DNA of 64,000 nucleotides from the NCBI GenBank assembly GCA_016931535.1, contig JAFGEP010000096.1:292091-356090 (forward strand), in the 5' to 3' direction. A model generated the notes under the pieces. It was not told where the DNA came from and ran no database searches. It was given only the letters and a program-made list of their open reading frames with translations. Of the stretch, positions 8,198 through 17,842 are shown piece after piece. Each line of letters starts with the position of its first letter. Positions within the stretch are counted from its first letter, which is position 1. Source of the stretch: Bradymonadales bacterium (GTDB lineage: Bacteria; Myxococcota_A; Bradymonadia; JAFGEP01). Both the position numbers and the translations under genes were made by a program.

Positions 8198-9553
8198 ATG
8201 AGTCAAAGGAAATCGTTCAGCAGATTGATGAGCATCGTCACCATGGCGGCGCTGGCCTTTGCCATGGGCTCGGCAGTCCTGTCGAGCCAGGCGACCGCCC
8301 AGACCCACGGTTCCGTTACCTTGGCGGCCGGATTCATGCCCGATCCGCAGAGCCTTTCCGGTATGGGGGGCGGGGCCATGGATGCCAGTGTCTATGGGGT
8401 CAGCCCGACCGGGGCCTGCAACGGCTGGATTCCGAACCAACCGAATCACGTCATGTTCCTGAGCACGGCCTTCAACTACCTGAGTGTGCAGGTGACCTCT
8501 CAGACGGACACCACGCTGTTGATCCAGGGACCGGATGGGACCTTCTGCAATGATGACACCAACGGCCTCAACCCGGCCATCTCCAGGAGCTGGTCTCCCG
8601 GTGCGTACAACATCTACGTGGGGACCTATAGCCAGGGGAACTTCCCCCCCTACACCATCTCCTTCACCGAGCTGGGCGGTGCCGCCACCGCAGGGCCGGT
8701 GGGACCGGGCGGCCTGATGCTGACCAGCACGACCCCCACCTACGGCCAGCTGACCCTGGCACCCGGCTTCATGCCCGATCCGCAGAGCCTGGCGGGCACC
8801 TCGGGAGGCACCATCGATGCCGGTCAGCTGGAGAGCATGGTTCCGACCGGTGGCTGCCGGGGTTATATCAACGCCAACCCCAACCACCAGATGGTCCTCA
8901 CCGCGCCCTTCAACTACCTGAAGGTGTCGGTGGCCGGGCAGGGGGACACCACCATGGTGATCTACGGCCCCCAGGGCTGGATGTGCAATGACGACTTCTC
9001 CGGCCTGAGCCCGGGCTTCGAGGGCTCCTGGGCGCCAGGCACCTACAGCATCTGGGTGGGGAGCTACTCCTCCGGGATGGCACATCCCTACACCTTGAGC
9101 TTCACCGAGCTGGGAAGCACCGGCACCGTGGCTCCGCCCCCCACCGGCCTGAACACCATGAGCATGACGCCCTACTACGGGACCGTCAACCTCAGCGCGG
9201 GGTTCATGCCCGATCCGCAGACCCTCTCCGGGAACTCCGGCGGTCCCCTGAGCGCCAGAGACATCGCCGATACCGCCTGGGGAAGCTGCCGCGGCTACGT
9301 CTCCGACCAGCCCGACCACATCCTGAACGTGGGATCCAACATGAACTACCTGCGCATCGACGTGCAGTCCCAGGGCGACACCACCCTGGTGATCCAGGGG
9401 CCCGATGGCTGGCGCTGCAATGACGACACCGTGGGCCTGAATCCGCGGATCGATGGCGCCTGGATGGCGGGTACCTACCGGATCTGGGTCGGCAGCTACG
9501 CCTCTGGAACCCAGACCCCGTACACCATCACCTTCACCGAGTACGCTCCCTGA
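8198..9553 (+). CDS. Secreted protein with three tandem ~124-residue repeats
   Basis: A 451-residue protein with a signal peptide (predicted cleavage after ATAQ, about residue 35) and a GGGAGAAGAAAG ribosome-binding region. It consists of three homologous units at about 38-160, 182-306 and 327-449. Each has GFMPDPQ(S/T)L near its start, a conserved pair of cysteines (74/117, 220/263, 364/408), a Q(G/T)DTT stretch, a CNDD motif, and an ending PYTxxFTE. The layout resembles bacterial pre-peptidase C-terminal (PPC)-like beta-sandwiches, in which CNDD-type acidic loops may bind metal; this is inference. No catalytic domain is attached, so it is probably a structural, adhesive or carbohydrate-binding exported protein. 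It converges on the Bax1-like gene, with only 23 bases between them. Confidence 0.8.
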   Translation: MSQRKSFSRLMSIVTMAALAFAMGSAVLSSQATAQTHGSVTLAAGFMPDPQSLSGMGGGAMDASVYGVSPTGACNGWIPNQPNHVMFLSTAFNYLSVQVTSQTDTTLLIQGPDGTFCNDDTNGLNPAISRSWSPGAYNIYVGTYSQGNFPPYTISFTELGGAATAGPVGPGGLMLTSTTPTYGQLTLAPGFMPDPQSLAGTSGGTIDAGQLESMVPTGGCRGYINANPNHQMVLTAPFNYLKVSVAGQGDTTMVIYGPQGWMCNDDFSGLSPGFEGSWAPGTYSIWVGSYSSGMAHPYTLSFTELGSTGTVAPPPTGLNTMSMTPYYGTVNLSAGFMPDPQTLSGNSGGPLSARDIADTAWGSCRGYVSDQPDHILNVGSNMNYLRIDVQSQGDTTLVIQGPDGWRCNDDTVGLNPRIDGAWMAGTYRIWVGSYASGTQTPYTITFTEYAP

Positions 9554-9576
9554 GCCAGGTGAGACCCGCTCGTTCC

Positions 9577-10818
9577 TCAGCCGTTCGCGCTTTGGGCCAA
9601 CCTTTCCAGCTTCTGCTTGACCGATCCAACCGGTAGAACGGTCGCGAACCAGATGATCCGCGGGTGATCGACCGGAGTCGCCTCCTTGTCCGAGGCCAGC
9701 TGCCGCGAGGCCGCGATCAACAACCGATCCAGTGCGGGATCCGTGAGCTGGCGAAGGCGGGCAGACAGGGTGGCTTTGCGCCAGAATCCGATGATCTCGA
9801 GAAAGACCGTATGCCGGCCATCCTGGTGCCGAAAGCAGAGATCGGGGATGACGATCTCGCCCTCGCCGGTCCGCAGGAGCGATGGCTCCCTGGACATCTC
9901 CCAGGGGCCGGGGTTCTGCTCGAACCGTTGCTCGAACCAGGTCTGCTCGGCGGTGACGTACTGGCCGCTGGCCCGTCGCTGCGGCGTGAGGCCCCGCCTA
10001 TGGTCGAGGCGAAACAGCAGCTCTTCTTTACTGGCGCTGCCCCGGACGCGGGCTTCCAGCTCGAAACGCTCCATCCAAAGCACGCTGGGCAGAAACTGGG
10101 CCATGGCCACGCCATAGCGCCGAGAGTGGGTAAACAGGGAGAGAGGGCCATCCACCCGGATCTGGTAGCGGCCATCCGCCAGCTCCTGGACGGTGTGGAT
10201 CAACTGGAAAAACTTGAGATCCCGAAAAAGCTGGCGATAGGCCCCCACCTTGCCCGCTTCCAGGGTGACGACCATCTGGGTGGCCCGCAGCAAGACCGCC
10301 TGAGCCAGAGCCAGGTTGTAGCGCTCCAAGAGCTGGCGAGGCGACAGCGGGCGAAAGGCGGTCAGCCGCAGGTTCCCCTCCAGGTCGCCGTACAGACGCT
10401 CCTCCAGCTCCTGCTCCGAGAGGGCGAACTCCCTGGCCGTCCCCCCGATGAGCTCGGACCGCGCCTGGTCCCAGGGGCGTCCCGGGACCCTTCGCACCGT
10501 GACGTGGGCCGCGGCCTCGAACAGGTGGCGGCGAAGCCCGCAGGGATCCGGCTCGGCGATCCCGGCAAACTCGCTCCGGTCTTCCAGCAGCTTGCAGAGC
10601 CCCTTGAAAAGCAGGGGATCGGTCCGCTCGCTGACCAGGTCGGCCACCGCTTCCTCGATCTGGCCTCGTCGCCAGCCGGGGAGCTGCTCGCTTGCCTTGC
10701 GGTAGACCGCGATCAAGCCGGCGGCGATCTTGTGCAAGGGAGGGGAGTCCACATCGAGGTAGCGAGGGTGGATCACCCCCTTGCGGCAGGTGGCGCGGAG
10801 CAGGTCGGCCGTGAGCAT
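9577..10818 (-). CDS. Bax1-like nuclease (DUF790 family)
   Basis: A 413-residue protein resembling DUF790/Bax1, the structure-specific nuclease partner of archaeal XPB helicase. The C-terminal third has a PD-(D/E)xK-like core: IPDLCF (about 324-329) supplies the Asp, and FLEIIGFW (339-346) supplies the Glu followed by the family hallmark GFW. The N-terminal portion is helical, beginning MLTADLLRATCRKGVIHPRYL as is typical of the family. The gene lies 115 bases downstream of the XPB-like helicase on the same strand. This conserved pairing strongly supports the assignment. A role in DNA repair, unwinding and cutting damaged or bubble DNA, is expected from the archaeal complex, not shown here. 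Confidence 0.85.
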   Translation of the reverse strand: MLTADLLRATCRKGVIHPRYLDVDSPPLHKIAAGLIAVYRKASEQLPGWRRGQIEEAVADLVSERTDPLLFKGLCKLLEDRSEFAGIAEPDPCGLRRHLFEAAAHVTVRRVPGRPWDQARSELIGGTAREFALSEQELEERLYGDLEGNLRLTAFRPLSPRQLLERYNLALAQAVLLRATQMVVTLEAGKVGAYRQLFRDLKFFQLIHTVQELADGRYQIRVDGPLSLFTHSRRYGVAMAQFLPSVLWMERFELEARVRGSASKEELLFRLDHRRGLTPQRRASGQYVTAEQTWFEQRFEQNPGPWEMSREPSLLRTGEGEIVIPDLCFRHQDGRHTVFLEIIGFWRKATLSARLRQLTDPALDRLLIAASRQLASDKEATPVDHPRIIWFATVLPVGSVKQKLERLAQSANG

Positions 10819-10933
10819 TCCGATCCCTCCTACCTGCGCTCAAGTGGCCTGACACAACAGGTCGGCGGCAGACCTCGTGCATTCTCCGAGGTCACCTTCG
10901 GCGAGTCTGGCTGGCCCGTCCGGTTGCAGTCGC

Positions 10934-12304
10934 TCAGCGATAGGCATCGTGATCTCTCCGGCGCTCGCTCACATGTCCCTCCAGGGTGTCCCGGGCGATG
11001 ATCTCGTACAGGCGGGCCTGCTTGCCCCGCTGAGGCCGCAGGATCCGCCCCAGACGCTGCACGTGCTCGCGCACGCTGCCCGAGCCGCTGAGCACGATGC
11101 CCACGCTGGCCGTGGGAATGTCCACCCCCTCGTTCAGCACCTTGCTGGTGACCACCGCCCGGTATCGACCCTCCCGTATCCCCTCCAGGATCTCCTGCCG
11201 CTCCTTGACCCGGGTCTGGTGCGTGATCGCCGGTACCAGGAAGTGCGACGAGATGCGATAGGCGGTCAGGTTGTCGGCGGTGAAGATCAGGGTCCGATCC
11301 TCGGCATGGGTCGTCAATAGCAGCTGAAGGTAGTCGAACTTGGCCTGGCAGGTCATCGCGATCTCCCGCTGTTGGCGATAGGCCGCCAGTGCCCGCCGGC
11401 CGGCGGGAGAACGGGCCGCGAGCTGGATGAACCGGTTGAACCCCGATCGGCCCTGCAGCTTGATGCCGTTGCGCCGGAGAAACTCCAGGTAGGTCTGGCG
11501 TGCCGAGAGATAGCTGGAACGTTCCTCGTCGCTCAGCTCGACCAGGATCCGCCGAACGTCATACTGGGCCAGGTGCTCGCCCGCCAGCTCCTTGATCTCC
11601 CTTCGGTATACTAGCGGACCCACCAGGGTCGGGTAGGGATCGGGCAAGGCGCTGTCACGCTCCGGGGTGGCTGTCAAACCAAGCCGGAAGGGTGCCAGGT
11701 AGCAGCGGCTGGCCTGTGCATAGGAAGGGCTGGGCAAATGGTGGCACTCGTCGAAGACCAATAGCCCGAACCGGTTCCCCAACCGCTCGGCATGGATATA
11801 GAATGAGTCGTAGGTGGTGACGGTCACCTCCCTCGGATCGTGGTATCCGCCTCCGATCAGGCCGACCTCGGCAAGCTGGAACGCGACCAGCAGGCAGGCA
11901 TACCACTGGTGCATCAGATCCAACGTGGGGACGACCACCAGCGTGCTGCGTCCGGTGGCCTGGATGGCCATTTCGGCCACATAGGTCTTGCCGCTGCCGG
12001 TCGGCAGGACCACCAGACCTCGCTTCCCGGCCGCAAGCCAGGCCCCGATGGCCTCCTTCTGATGGGCGAAGGGAGCGCGCCAGGAGCGAAAGGTGAAACC
12101 GATCTCCTCGTACCCCCGCGCATCATCGCACAACCGATCGCCCAGCTCGCGGTGCAGGGCGGCGAATACGACCCGGTACTGGTCTGCCGGTGCCCGGAAT
12201 CGATCCACCCGGTCGTCGTACGCGAACAGGGGGAGACAGCTTTCGGGAAGAGCCCCCTGGGCCAACAGGGTTCCGCGATCATATGTCAGCCGCACCGCGC
12301 TCAT
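10934..12304 (-). CDS. XPB/Rad25-like SF2 DNA helicase
   Basis: A 456-residue helicase. ATG 12304 is chosen because the product then begins MSAVRLTYDRGTLLAQG, like archaeal XPB. Motifs in order are the Q-like HQ at 81-82, Walker A PTGSGKT at 101-107, DECHH (motif II) at 185-189, TAT at 211-213 and QRLGRILRP (motif VI) at 416-424. The N-terminal 75 residues match the place of the XPB damage-recognition domain. Compared with eukaryotic XPB it is short, lacking long extensions, as in archaea and some bacteria. It is followed by the Bax1-like nuclease gene, with which it probably acts in DNA repair. Confidence 0.88.
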   Translation of the reverse strand: MSAVRLTYDRGTLLAQGALPESCLPLFAYDDRVDRFRAPADQYRVVFAALHRELGDRLCDDARGYEEIGFTFRSWRAPFAHQKEAIGAWLAAGKRGLVVLPTGSGKTYVAEMAIQATGRSTLVVVPTLDLMHQWYACLLVAFQLAEVGLIGGGYHDPREVTVTTYDSFYIHAERLGNRFGLLVFDECHHLPSPSYAQASRCYLAPFRLGLTATPERDSALPDPYPTLVGPLVYRREIKELAGEHLAQYDVRRILVELSDEERSSYLSARQTYLEFLRRNGIKLQGRSGFNRFIQLAARSPAGRRALAAYRQQREIAMTCQAKFDYLQLLLTTHAEDRTLIFTADNLTAYRISSHFLVPAITHQTRVKERQEILEGIREGRYRAVVTSKVLNEGVDIPTASVGIVLSGSGSVREHVQRLGRILRPQRGKQARLYEIIARDTLEGHVSERRRDHDAYR

Positions 12305-12382
12305 GAGGATCCGCTCGCCCGGGGTGATCCGCTGGGACACCGGACCGGTGATCACCAGGTTGTTCCACCGGATGTTCGCCCC

Positions 12383-12412
12383 ATGTTGCGCGAAATGCTG
12401 AACGAACGTCAA
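12383..12412 (-). promoter_or_regulatory. Possible promoter for the XPB-Bax1 pair
   Basis: On the minus strand TTGACG (12412-12407) is followed after 18 bases by CAACAT (12388-12383), about 80 bases before the helicase start. The -10 match is weak. Confidence 0.33.
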
Positions 12413-12571
12413 GTAATTCCCGGATGGAGGAGACCTGCCGCGGTCTCGCTGAGACCAGGCCGGCCTGGAGATCCGATCGGGCAAGGTATCGATGGGGCGA
12501 GCGTTTCAGCCGCCCGGTTCTTCCGAGAGGAGGGGTTCGACCCAACGAAGGTTCGGCGGGGGAACAGCTGG

Positions 12572-13501
12572 CTGCGAGAACGAGGCGGGCTTTTGCTGCC
12601 ACTCTTGCTCCTGCTGTTCGTCTGTCAGACTGCCTGCTCATGGAAAGTCAAGCCGGCCTGGACCCGCGCCGGCGTCGCCATCGGCATCGAGACACGCCAT
12701 CGCGCCTGGCAGATCGCTCGTGCGATCGCCGTTCGGGCGGATGCCGCCTGTGGTACCTATCCGATCGAGGGCCCGCTGGTGACTCGGGTGTCCTGGTCCC
12801 TGGTGGGAGAACGGGAGGGGCAGCAGTTGTTTGCCCTCGAGGAGAGCCGTTCGCTGGAAGTGGATGGACAGCATCGCGCCCGGTTCCACCGGCGGGTGTC
12901 CTACCGTTATGGCTCCGGCACCTCGGGGGAAGGGGAGCGGGAGTGGAGGCTCATCGAGGGACGCCTCTATGTGAAGGACCACAACCTGCCGTTCGAGCAG
13001 CGCCAGGTGGATGTGCTGGAGCGGTCCGCTCTGCTGGCCAGCGTTGCCGAAGTGTTCGAGACGTTGGTGCGGGCTACGGGCGAGAGGTGGACCGGTGTGA
13101 TCACGACGGCGGAGGGGTTTGAACTGGCCGTTTCACCAAGAAGTGGGGCGGGCCAGCGGGTGCGCTGTGGGAACGAGCGGGAAGAGGACCCCTGGCTGGC
13201 CGAGCTGATCGAGAGGGTGGTAGTGGCACGGGCGGTGGCGTCGGTCACGATCGACCCGCAAGATGGAACCCCACGGCTGCGGCAGGGTGAGTGGTGGTTG
13301 GAGCGGCAGGAGGCCGAGGATCTGGTGCGGCTGCGTGTCGAGGTTTCAGAAGAGATCCAGACGGATTGTGAACCCTCGAACCCGATCGAACCACCCTCCC
13401 GGTCGGAGTTGATGGATCTCTCCCGCGACCGCCTCTATTGGCAGTTGGAGGATCTGCTGCAGGGGATCGACGCGCTGTCTGGGCCGTTGCCGCCACCTTG
13501 A
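12572..13501 (+). CDS. Putative lipoprotein, unknown function
   Basis: A product of about 309 residues. The N-terminus reads RERGGLLLPLLLLLFVCQTAC, a basic stretch, hydrophobic core and plausible lipobox (QTAC). No ATG or GTG occurs in frame near this signal. CTG 12572, with GGGGGA upstream, gives the best signal peptide; TTG 12593 is the other choice, and the true start is unsure. The mature region mixes beta-like segments with a cysteine pair (C in VRCGNE and TDCEPS) and has no domain I know. It is divergent from the helicase gene and followed by a second lipoprotein gene 171 bases downstream. Confidence 0.6.
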   Translation: MRERGGLLLPLLLLLFVCQTACSWKVKPAWTRAGVAIGIETRHRAWQIARAIAVRADAACGTYPIEGPLVTRVSWSLVGEREGQQLFALEESRSLEVDGQHRARFHRRVSYRYGSGTSGEGEREWRLIEGRLYVKDHNLPFEQRQVDVLERSALLASVAEVFETLVRATGERWTGVITTAEGFELAVSPRSGAGQRVRCGNEREEDPWLAELIERVVVARAVASVTIDPQDGTPRLRQGEWWLERQEAEDLVRLRVEVSEEIQTDCEPSNPIEPPSRSELMDLSRDRLYWQLEDLLQGIDALSGPLPPP

Positions 13502-13672
13502 GGGGCAGAGAGCGAGCGCGTGATCGGAACACGAACGCAACCTGCCCGCTGTGGTCCCGCACACCGGCCAAACGGTGGATCCTGGAGAGATCTCTTGTGC
13601 CTTCCAAGAGCTGTGCGCTAGAAGGGGAGAAATGGAATCTGATGCGCCGATCGAGGTGCCGTGGGTCAAGCG

Positions 13673-14857
13673 ATGAAAGCGAGAACCATTCTCCTGGTAG
13701 ATGTGATCTTCTTACTGGCCATTTTGAGCGTCACCTGCACCGAACCCAACCCGGAGTTCGAGGAGGACGACTTTGCCTGCAGCCAGGGGCAGCTGGTGAT
13801 CGAGCCGTTCAACCTGGCTCAGCCCTACCAGGTCGATATCCTGTTGGTGGTGGACAGCTCCCCCGGGATGCTGCAGGCTCAGGAAGCGTTGGCTGAGGCC
13901 ATGCCCAGTTTCGTGCAGGCACTCAATGCGATCGAGGGGCTGGACTATCACATGGGGGTTGTCTCCACCGACGTGATCTCTGACGAGGTGCCCGGAGAGC
14001 TGCAGACCGGCCTGGAGGGTCAGACCGGTTGCCCTGGCGACCGACAGCGGATCATCACCCGCACCACGGTTGGCGGACCGAGAATGGCCGCCTGCAACGT
14101 GGTCCTGGGAGAGGATGGGGACGACTTCGAGGCCGGTCTGCTGGCCGTCCACTATGCTTTGACCGGCCCCACGACCGAGATCGGTGGGGCCAACGAGAAG
14201 TTCCTGCGGGCCGATTCGAGGGTGATCGTGGTGGTCTTCAGCAACGAGGACGACTGCTCCGACTACGGTGACCTGGACCGGGTCGACCCGGCCGAGTGCC
14301 AGTGGGATGCCGAGCTGCTGGCCCCCTTGAGTGATTTTGCCACGCCCAGACACTTCCGGCTGGTGCGGGGCGGTCACGGGGGCCAGCCGGTGGATTTCGT
14401 CGCCATTGTCGGGCCGGACGACGGGGTGGCCTACTCCCGCCCCGATCCGCCCCAACCGGTCTGCGCCGCCAACGGGATGGCCTATGGCGGAAGCCGGTAC
14501 ATCCAGGTGGTCGAGACGCTGGAGGACCGAGGCGGATTTTTCAACATCTGTACTCGGAGCTACCAGGGCATCCTGGCCCAGGTTCTGGAACAGCACATCT
14601 TGCCACGCCCCGAGATCCTCTGCCCCCAGTTGCACCTGACCCAGCCACCGGCACTGGTTCAACTGGTCAATCCCCAGGCTGGTTCCAGCAACGCGGTCGT
14701 GCTGTCCGAGGATTACACCGGCTACCTGTATCTGGGGCCCGACGAGGTCTGCCCCACCGGTCGGGTGTGGATCGCCCCGGATCCACTCGGCACGTTGGGC
14801 TCCGAAGAGGAGCTACACGTCTACTACTGCACCGCAGATCCGCTACCCGGCACCTGA
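13673..14857 (+). CDS. vWA-like lipoprotein
   Basis: A product of 394 residues starting MKARTILLVDVIFLLAILSVTC, a signal peptide with a lipobox cysteine; GTG 13661 would add four residues. Residues about 50-65 read VDILLVVDSSPGMLQAQ, which fits the first strand and MIDAS loop of a von Willebrand factor A fold (D-S-S-P-G in place of DxSxS). A beta-strand with VIVVVFSNEDDCSD follows further on. Proteins of this kind (lipidated vWA-like proteins with scattered cysteines) are common in myxobacteria, and their ligands are usually unknown. A metal-dependent adhesion or protein-binding role in the envelope is inference. Confidence 0.75.
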   Translation: MKARTILLVDVIFLLAILSVTCTEPNPEFEEDDFACSQGQLVIEPFNLAQPYQVDILLVVDSSPGMLQAQEALAEAMPSFVQALNAIEGLDYHMGVVSTDVISDEVPGELQTGLEGQTGCPGDRQRIITRTTVGGPRMAACNVVLGEDGDDFEAGLLAVHYALTGPTTEIGGANEKFLRADSRVIVVVFSNEDDCSDYGDLDRVDPAECQWDAELLAPLSDFATPRHFRLVRGGHGGQPVDFVAIVGPDDGVAYSRPDPPQPVCAANGMAYGGSRYIQVVETLEDRGGFFNICTRSYQGILAQVLEQHILPRPEILCPQLHLTQPPALVQLVNPQAGSSNAVVLSEDYTGYLYLGPDEVCPTGRVWIAPDPLGTLGSEEELHVYYCTADPLPGT

Positions 14858-14895
14858 GCCGTTCCCTCCAGGAACGCCTGGGCTGTCCGATCCTG

Positions 14896-16194
14896 TTACA
14901 ATCGCACGATATCTGGCCCTTCGAAGCGGGAGAGGGCGTTTCTGGTGTCGAACACCAGACGGGCGTGCCGGGCGACCAGGGCCCAGTCGATGGCGGTGTG
15001 GTTGGTGGCGACCAGGATGCAGTCCTTGGAGCGGATATTCTGCTCGGTCAGCTCTTCGGAGAGCAGATTTTCGGAACCGAGGGCCAGGGAGGGAACATGG
15101 GGGTCGTGGTAGGAGGTCACCGCTCCGTGCTGCACCAACAGCTTGAGGATCTCAAGGCCGGGAGATTCGCGGACATCGGTCACGTCCGGCTTGTAGGCCA
15201 CGCCGAGCACCAGGATGCGGGCCCCGTTGAGGGGTTGTCGGCGGTCGTTCAGGATGCGCATCAGCTTGGTGACCACGAAACGGGGCATGTTGCCGTTGAT
15301 ATCGGTGGCCAGCTCGATGAACCGGTTGAAGAAGTCGTAGGTCTTGGCCTTCCAGGAGAGGTACATGGGGTCGATGGGGATGCAATGGCCGCCGATCCCG
15401 GGTCCGGGATAGAAGGGCATGAAACCGAACGGCTTGGTGGCGGCAGCATCGACGACCTTCCAGATGTCGATCCCCATGCGGTCGCACATGAGCAACAACT
15501 CGTTGACCAGGGCGATGTTGACGGCGCGGAAGGTGTTTTCCAGCAGCTTGACCATCTCCGCCTCGCGGGCGGTGCCCACGGCGACAACCTGGCCGATCAC
15601 CTGGGAGTACAAGGCCAGTGCCATCTCCGTGCATCGAGGGGTGATCCCTCCCACCACCTTGGGCGTGTTTTGGGTGTGGTAGCGAGGGTTTCCCGGATCG
15701 ACCCGTTCCGGGGAGAAGGCCAAAAAGATGTCCCGGCCGATGACGCGGTCGCTGCCTGCTAGAATGGGGGCCACCAGCTCGTCGGTCGTGCCAGGGTAGG
15801 TGGTGGATTCCAGCACGACCAACGTGTCATTGCGCAGATAGGAAGCGACCTGTTCGGCGGACTGCTTGACGTAGGAGATATCGGGATCCTTGGTCTTGCG
15901 CAGCGGGGTGGGCACGCAGATGGAAATGGCGTCCACCTGCGCGATCTGGGACAGGTCGGTCGTCGCACGCAGACGGCCTGAAGCGACCAGGGCGCCGAGG
16001 AAGGAGCCTTCTACGTCGGAGATGTAGGAGTCTCCCTGGTTGACCCGGTCTACCTTGGCCTGGTCGAGGTCAAAGCCGATGACCCTGTAGCCGGCGCGGC
16101 CAAACTCGACGGCCAGGGGCAGACCGACGTATCCCAGGCCCAGCACACCGACGGTGGCGGTCTTGCCATGCAGCTTTTGCAGTAGCGATTCCAT
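14896..16194 (-). CDS. wbpA: UDP-N-acetylglucosamine 6-dehydrogenase-like nucleotide-sugar dehydrogenase
   Basis: A 432-residue member of the UDP-glucose/GDP-mannose dehydrogenase family. The NAD-binding motif GLGYVG is at 19-24, and the catalytic cysteine is Cys271 in GPGIGGHCIPIDP (264-276). This form of the active-site motif, with the SPERVDPGN stretch at 161-169, is typical of the WbpA/TuaD-like UDP-HexNAc branch. The enzyme oxidises C6 of a UDP-sugar in two NAD-dependent steps to give a UDP-uronic acid for polysaccharide synthesis. It is the last gene of the five-gene minus-strand set, 39 bases after the AAA ATPase. The gene symbol denotes the closest family, not proven orthology. Confidence 0.88.
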   Translation of the reverse strand: MESLLQKLHGKTATVGVLGLGYVGLPLAVEFGRAGYRVIGFDLDQAKVDRVNQGDSYISDVEGSFLGALVASGRLRATTDLSQIAQVDAISICVPTPLRKTKDPDISYVKQSAEQVASYLRNDTLVVLESTTYPGTTDELVAPILAGSDRVIGRDIFLAFSPERVDPGNPRYHTQNTPKVVGGITPRCTEMALALYSQVIGQVVAVGTAREAEMVKLLENTFRAVNIALVNELLLMCDRMGIDIWKVVDAAATKPFGFMPFYPGPGIGGHCIPIDPMYLSWKAKTYDFFNRFIELATDINGNMPRFVVTKLMRILNDRRQPLNGARILVLGVAYKPDVTDVRESPGLEILKLLVQHGAVTSYHDPHVPSLALGSENLLSEELTEQNIRSKDCILVATNHTAIDWALVARHARLVFDTRNALSRFEGPDIVRL

Positions 16195-16233
16195 GGTTGG
16201 GTTTCTCCGTGTCCTTCGATTCGCTGACCCTGT

Positions 16234-17709
16234 CTATGGTTGGCGGTCGTCCTGGCGAAACAGGTCGAGGAGCCGTCGATCCCGGGAGGCGGCGCGCGCC
16301 CGTCCCTGAGCCCACTGGCGCAGCCCCTTGATCTCGTCTTCGCAGGTCCGATACAAGGGAACGGTCTCGGCCATCGCGGCTTCCAGGTCCACCAGCTCCA
16401 GCTCGCGGTTTCTGGCGAAGGCCTTGTAGAGTCCGGCGACCACCACCTGCTCCAGCTCGGCACCCGAGAAGTGGTCGCTCTGCTCTATCAGGGTCTGCAA
16501 GGGGTAACGTGCAGCCGGCCGGCCGTACCGGTCGAGGTGGATGCGCAGGATCTCCTCCCGTTCGGAGGCGTCGGGAAGGTCAACGAAGAAGATCTCGTCG
16601 AAACGCCCCTTGCGCAGCAACTCGGGGGGGAGCACCTGGACCTGGTTGGCGGTGGCTGCGACAAACACCGGTCTCGTCTTGTCCTGCAGCCAGTTCAACA
16701 GGCTGCCCATCAGCCGGGAGCTGGTGCTGTGGGCCACATCGCCGAACCCCTTGTCGATCTCGTCCACCCAGAGCACGGCAGGGGCCAGGGCTTCGGCGGT
16801 GTGGATGGCCCGCTGGAGCGCCGACTCGGGTGGCACCAGCCCCTCGAAGAGGCGACCGACGTCCAGGCGCAGCAGCGGGATTCCCCAGAAGCCGGCGATC
16901 GCCTTGGCGAACAGGCTCTTGCCACAGCCCTGGACACCGGTGAGCAACAGCCCTTTGGGGGTGGGCAGGCCGAAGGAGGCTGCCTGGGGAGAGAACGCCA
17001 GCTCCCGCTCCTTCAACCACACCTTGAGCGACTCCATCCCCCCGACGGAGGCCAGGCCCAGGTGGAGATCGCAAAACTCCAGGACGCGATCCACCTCGAT
17101 CAGGCGCCGTTTCTCTCGCACCACCGCCGCCTCCAGGTCGAAATCGGCCATCCCTTTCTTGCGGGCCTGCACCAGCTCGAATCGTGCCCGATGAAAGGCT
17201 CGGCGAGCTTCCTTCAGGGTCAACCCCATGGCCGCCGCTACCAGGCGATCGCGGGAGACCTCCTCGGCCATGGGGGTCGCGAACACCTCTTCCCACAGCG
17301 TGTTCAGCTCGACACGGCCCGGCAGAGGGAACTCCAGGTAGGTGACCGCCTTGACCAGCTCCACCGGCAGGTCGATGTAGGGGCTGACCAGGATCATGAC
17401 CGATCCGAGGTCGGTCAAGATCGGCTCCAGCTCCTTGAGCTTTCGGAGGATGAAGGGCGTGTCCAGGTAGGGGTGGGGGTCCTTGAGCACCAGCAGGCTG
17501 CGTGGAGGTTGCTCCGGCGCTTTTTGGAGGAAGAGATCCAGGCCGCCCCGGGGAAGATCATCGGGCGCCCATTCCACCAGCGGGCGATTCATGGCCGAGG
17601 CGAGCGCTCTCAAGGTGCCCATGACCCGTTCCTCCTCGAAGGTGCGGATCTGGATATAGGGGTAGGGGGAGGCCAGGAGGGAGAACAGTTGTTCGGAAAA
17701 CTCTAGCAT
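16234..17709 (-). CDS. Ycf46-like AAA ATPase
   Basis: A 491-residue protein with a helical N-terminal region and a C-terminal AAA module, the layout of Ycf46-type ATPases. It has Walker A GVQGCGKS (258-265), Walker B LWVDEID (313-319), sensor-like ATAN (352-355) and RKGRFDEIF with the arginine finger (366-374). An alpha-helical lid follows. Ycf46 proteins are known from plastids and cyanobacteria, with roles in regulating photosynthesis or carbon use, but the bacterial function in other groups is unclear. Its place between the PilB-like ATPase gene and the UDP-sugar dehydrogenase gene suggests a link to polysaccharide assembly or control; this is inference. Confidence 0.85.
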   Translation of the reverse strand: MLEFSEQLFSLLASPYPYIQIRTFEEERVMGTLRALASAMNRPLVEWAPDDLPRGGLDLFLQKAPEQPPRSLLVLKDPHPYLDTPFILRKLKELEPILTDLGSVMILVSPYIDLPVELVKAVTYLEFPLPGRVELNTLWEEVFATPMAEEVSRDRLVAAAMGLTLKEARRAFHRARFELVQARKKGMADFDLEAAVVREKRRLIEVDRVLEFCDLHLGLASVGGMESLKVWLKERELAFSPQAASFGLPTPKGLLLTGVQGCGKSLFAKAIAGFWGIPLLRLDVGRLFEGLVPPESALQRAIHTAEALAPAVLWVDEIDKGFGDVAHSTSSRLMGSLLNWLQDKTRPVFVAATANQVQVLPPELLRKGRFDEIFFVDLPDASEREEILRIHLDRYGRPAARYPLQTLIEQSDHFSGAELEQVVVAGLYKAFARNRELELVDLEAAMAETVPLYRTCEDEIKGLRQWAQGRARAASRDRRLLDLFRQDDRQP

Positions 17710-17842
17710 CCGCAGTGCTCCTTAGATGCTCGGGACCGGCTGTGGAAACCACCGGTCAAGGTGGCGGGTTGCCCTTTCGTCTCGGTTCGCTCCAGGCGGC
17801 GCCAGCCCGGGCTGCAGGGGTGCCCAGGGGCTGTTGTGGGGC

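Noticed and set aside
11840..12571. The long upstream extension of the lipoprotein frame at 12572
   Set aside because: It runs antisense to the XPB-like helicase gene, and no signal peptide would be at its N-terminus. Only the part from about 12572 has a signal peptide.
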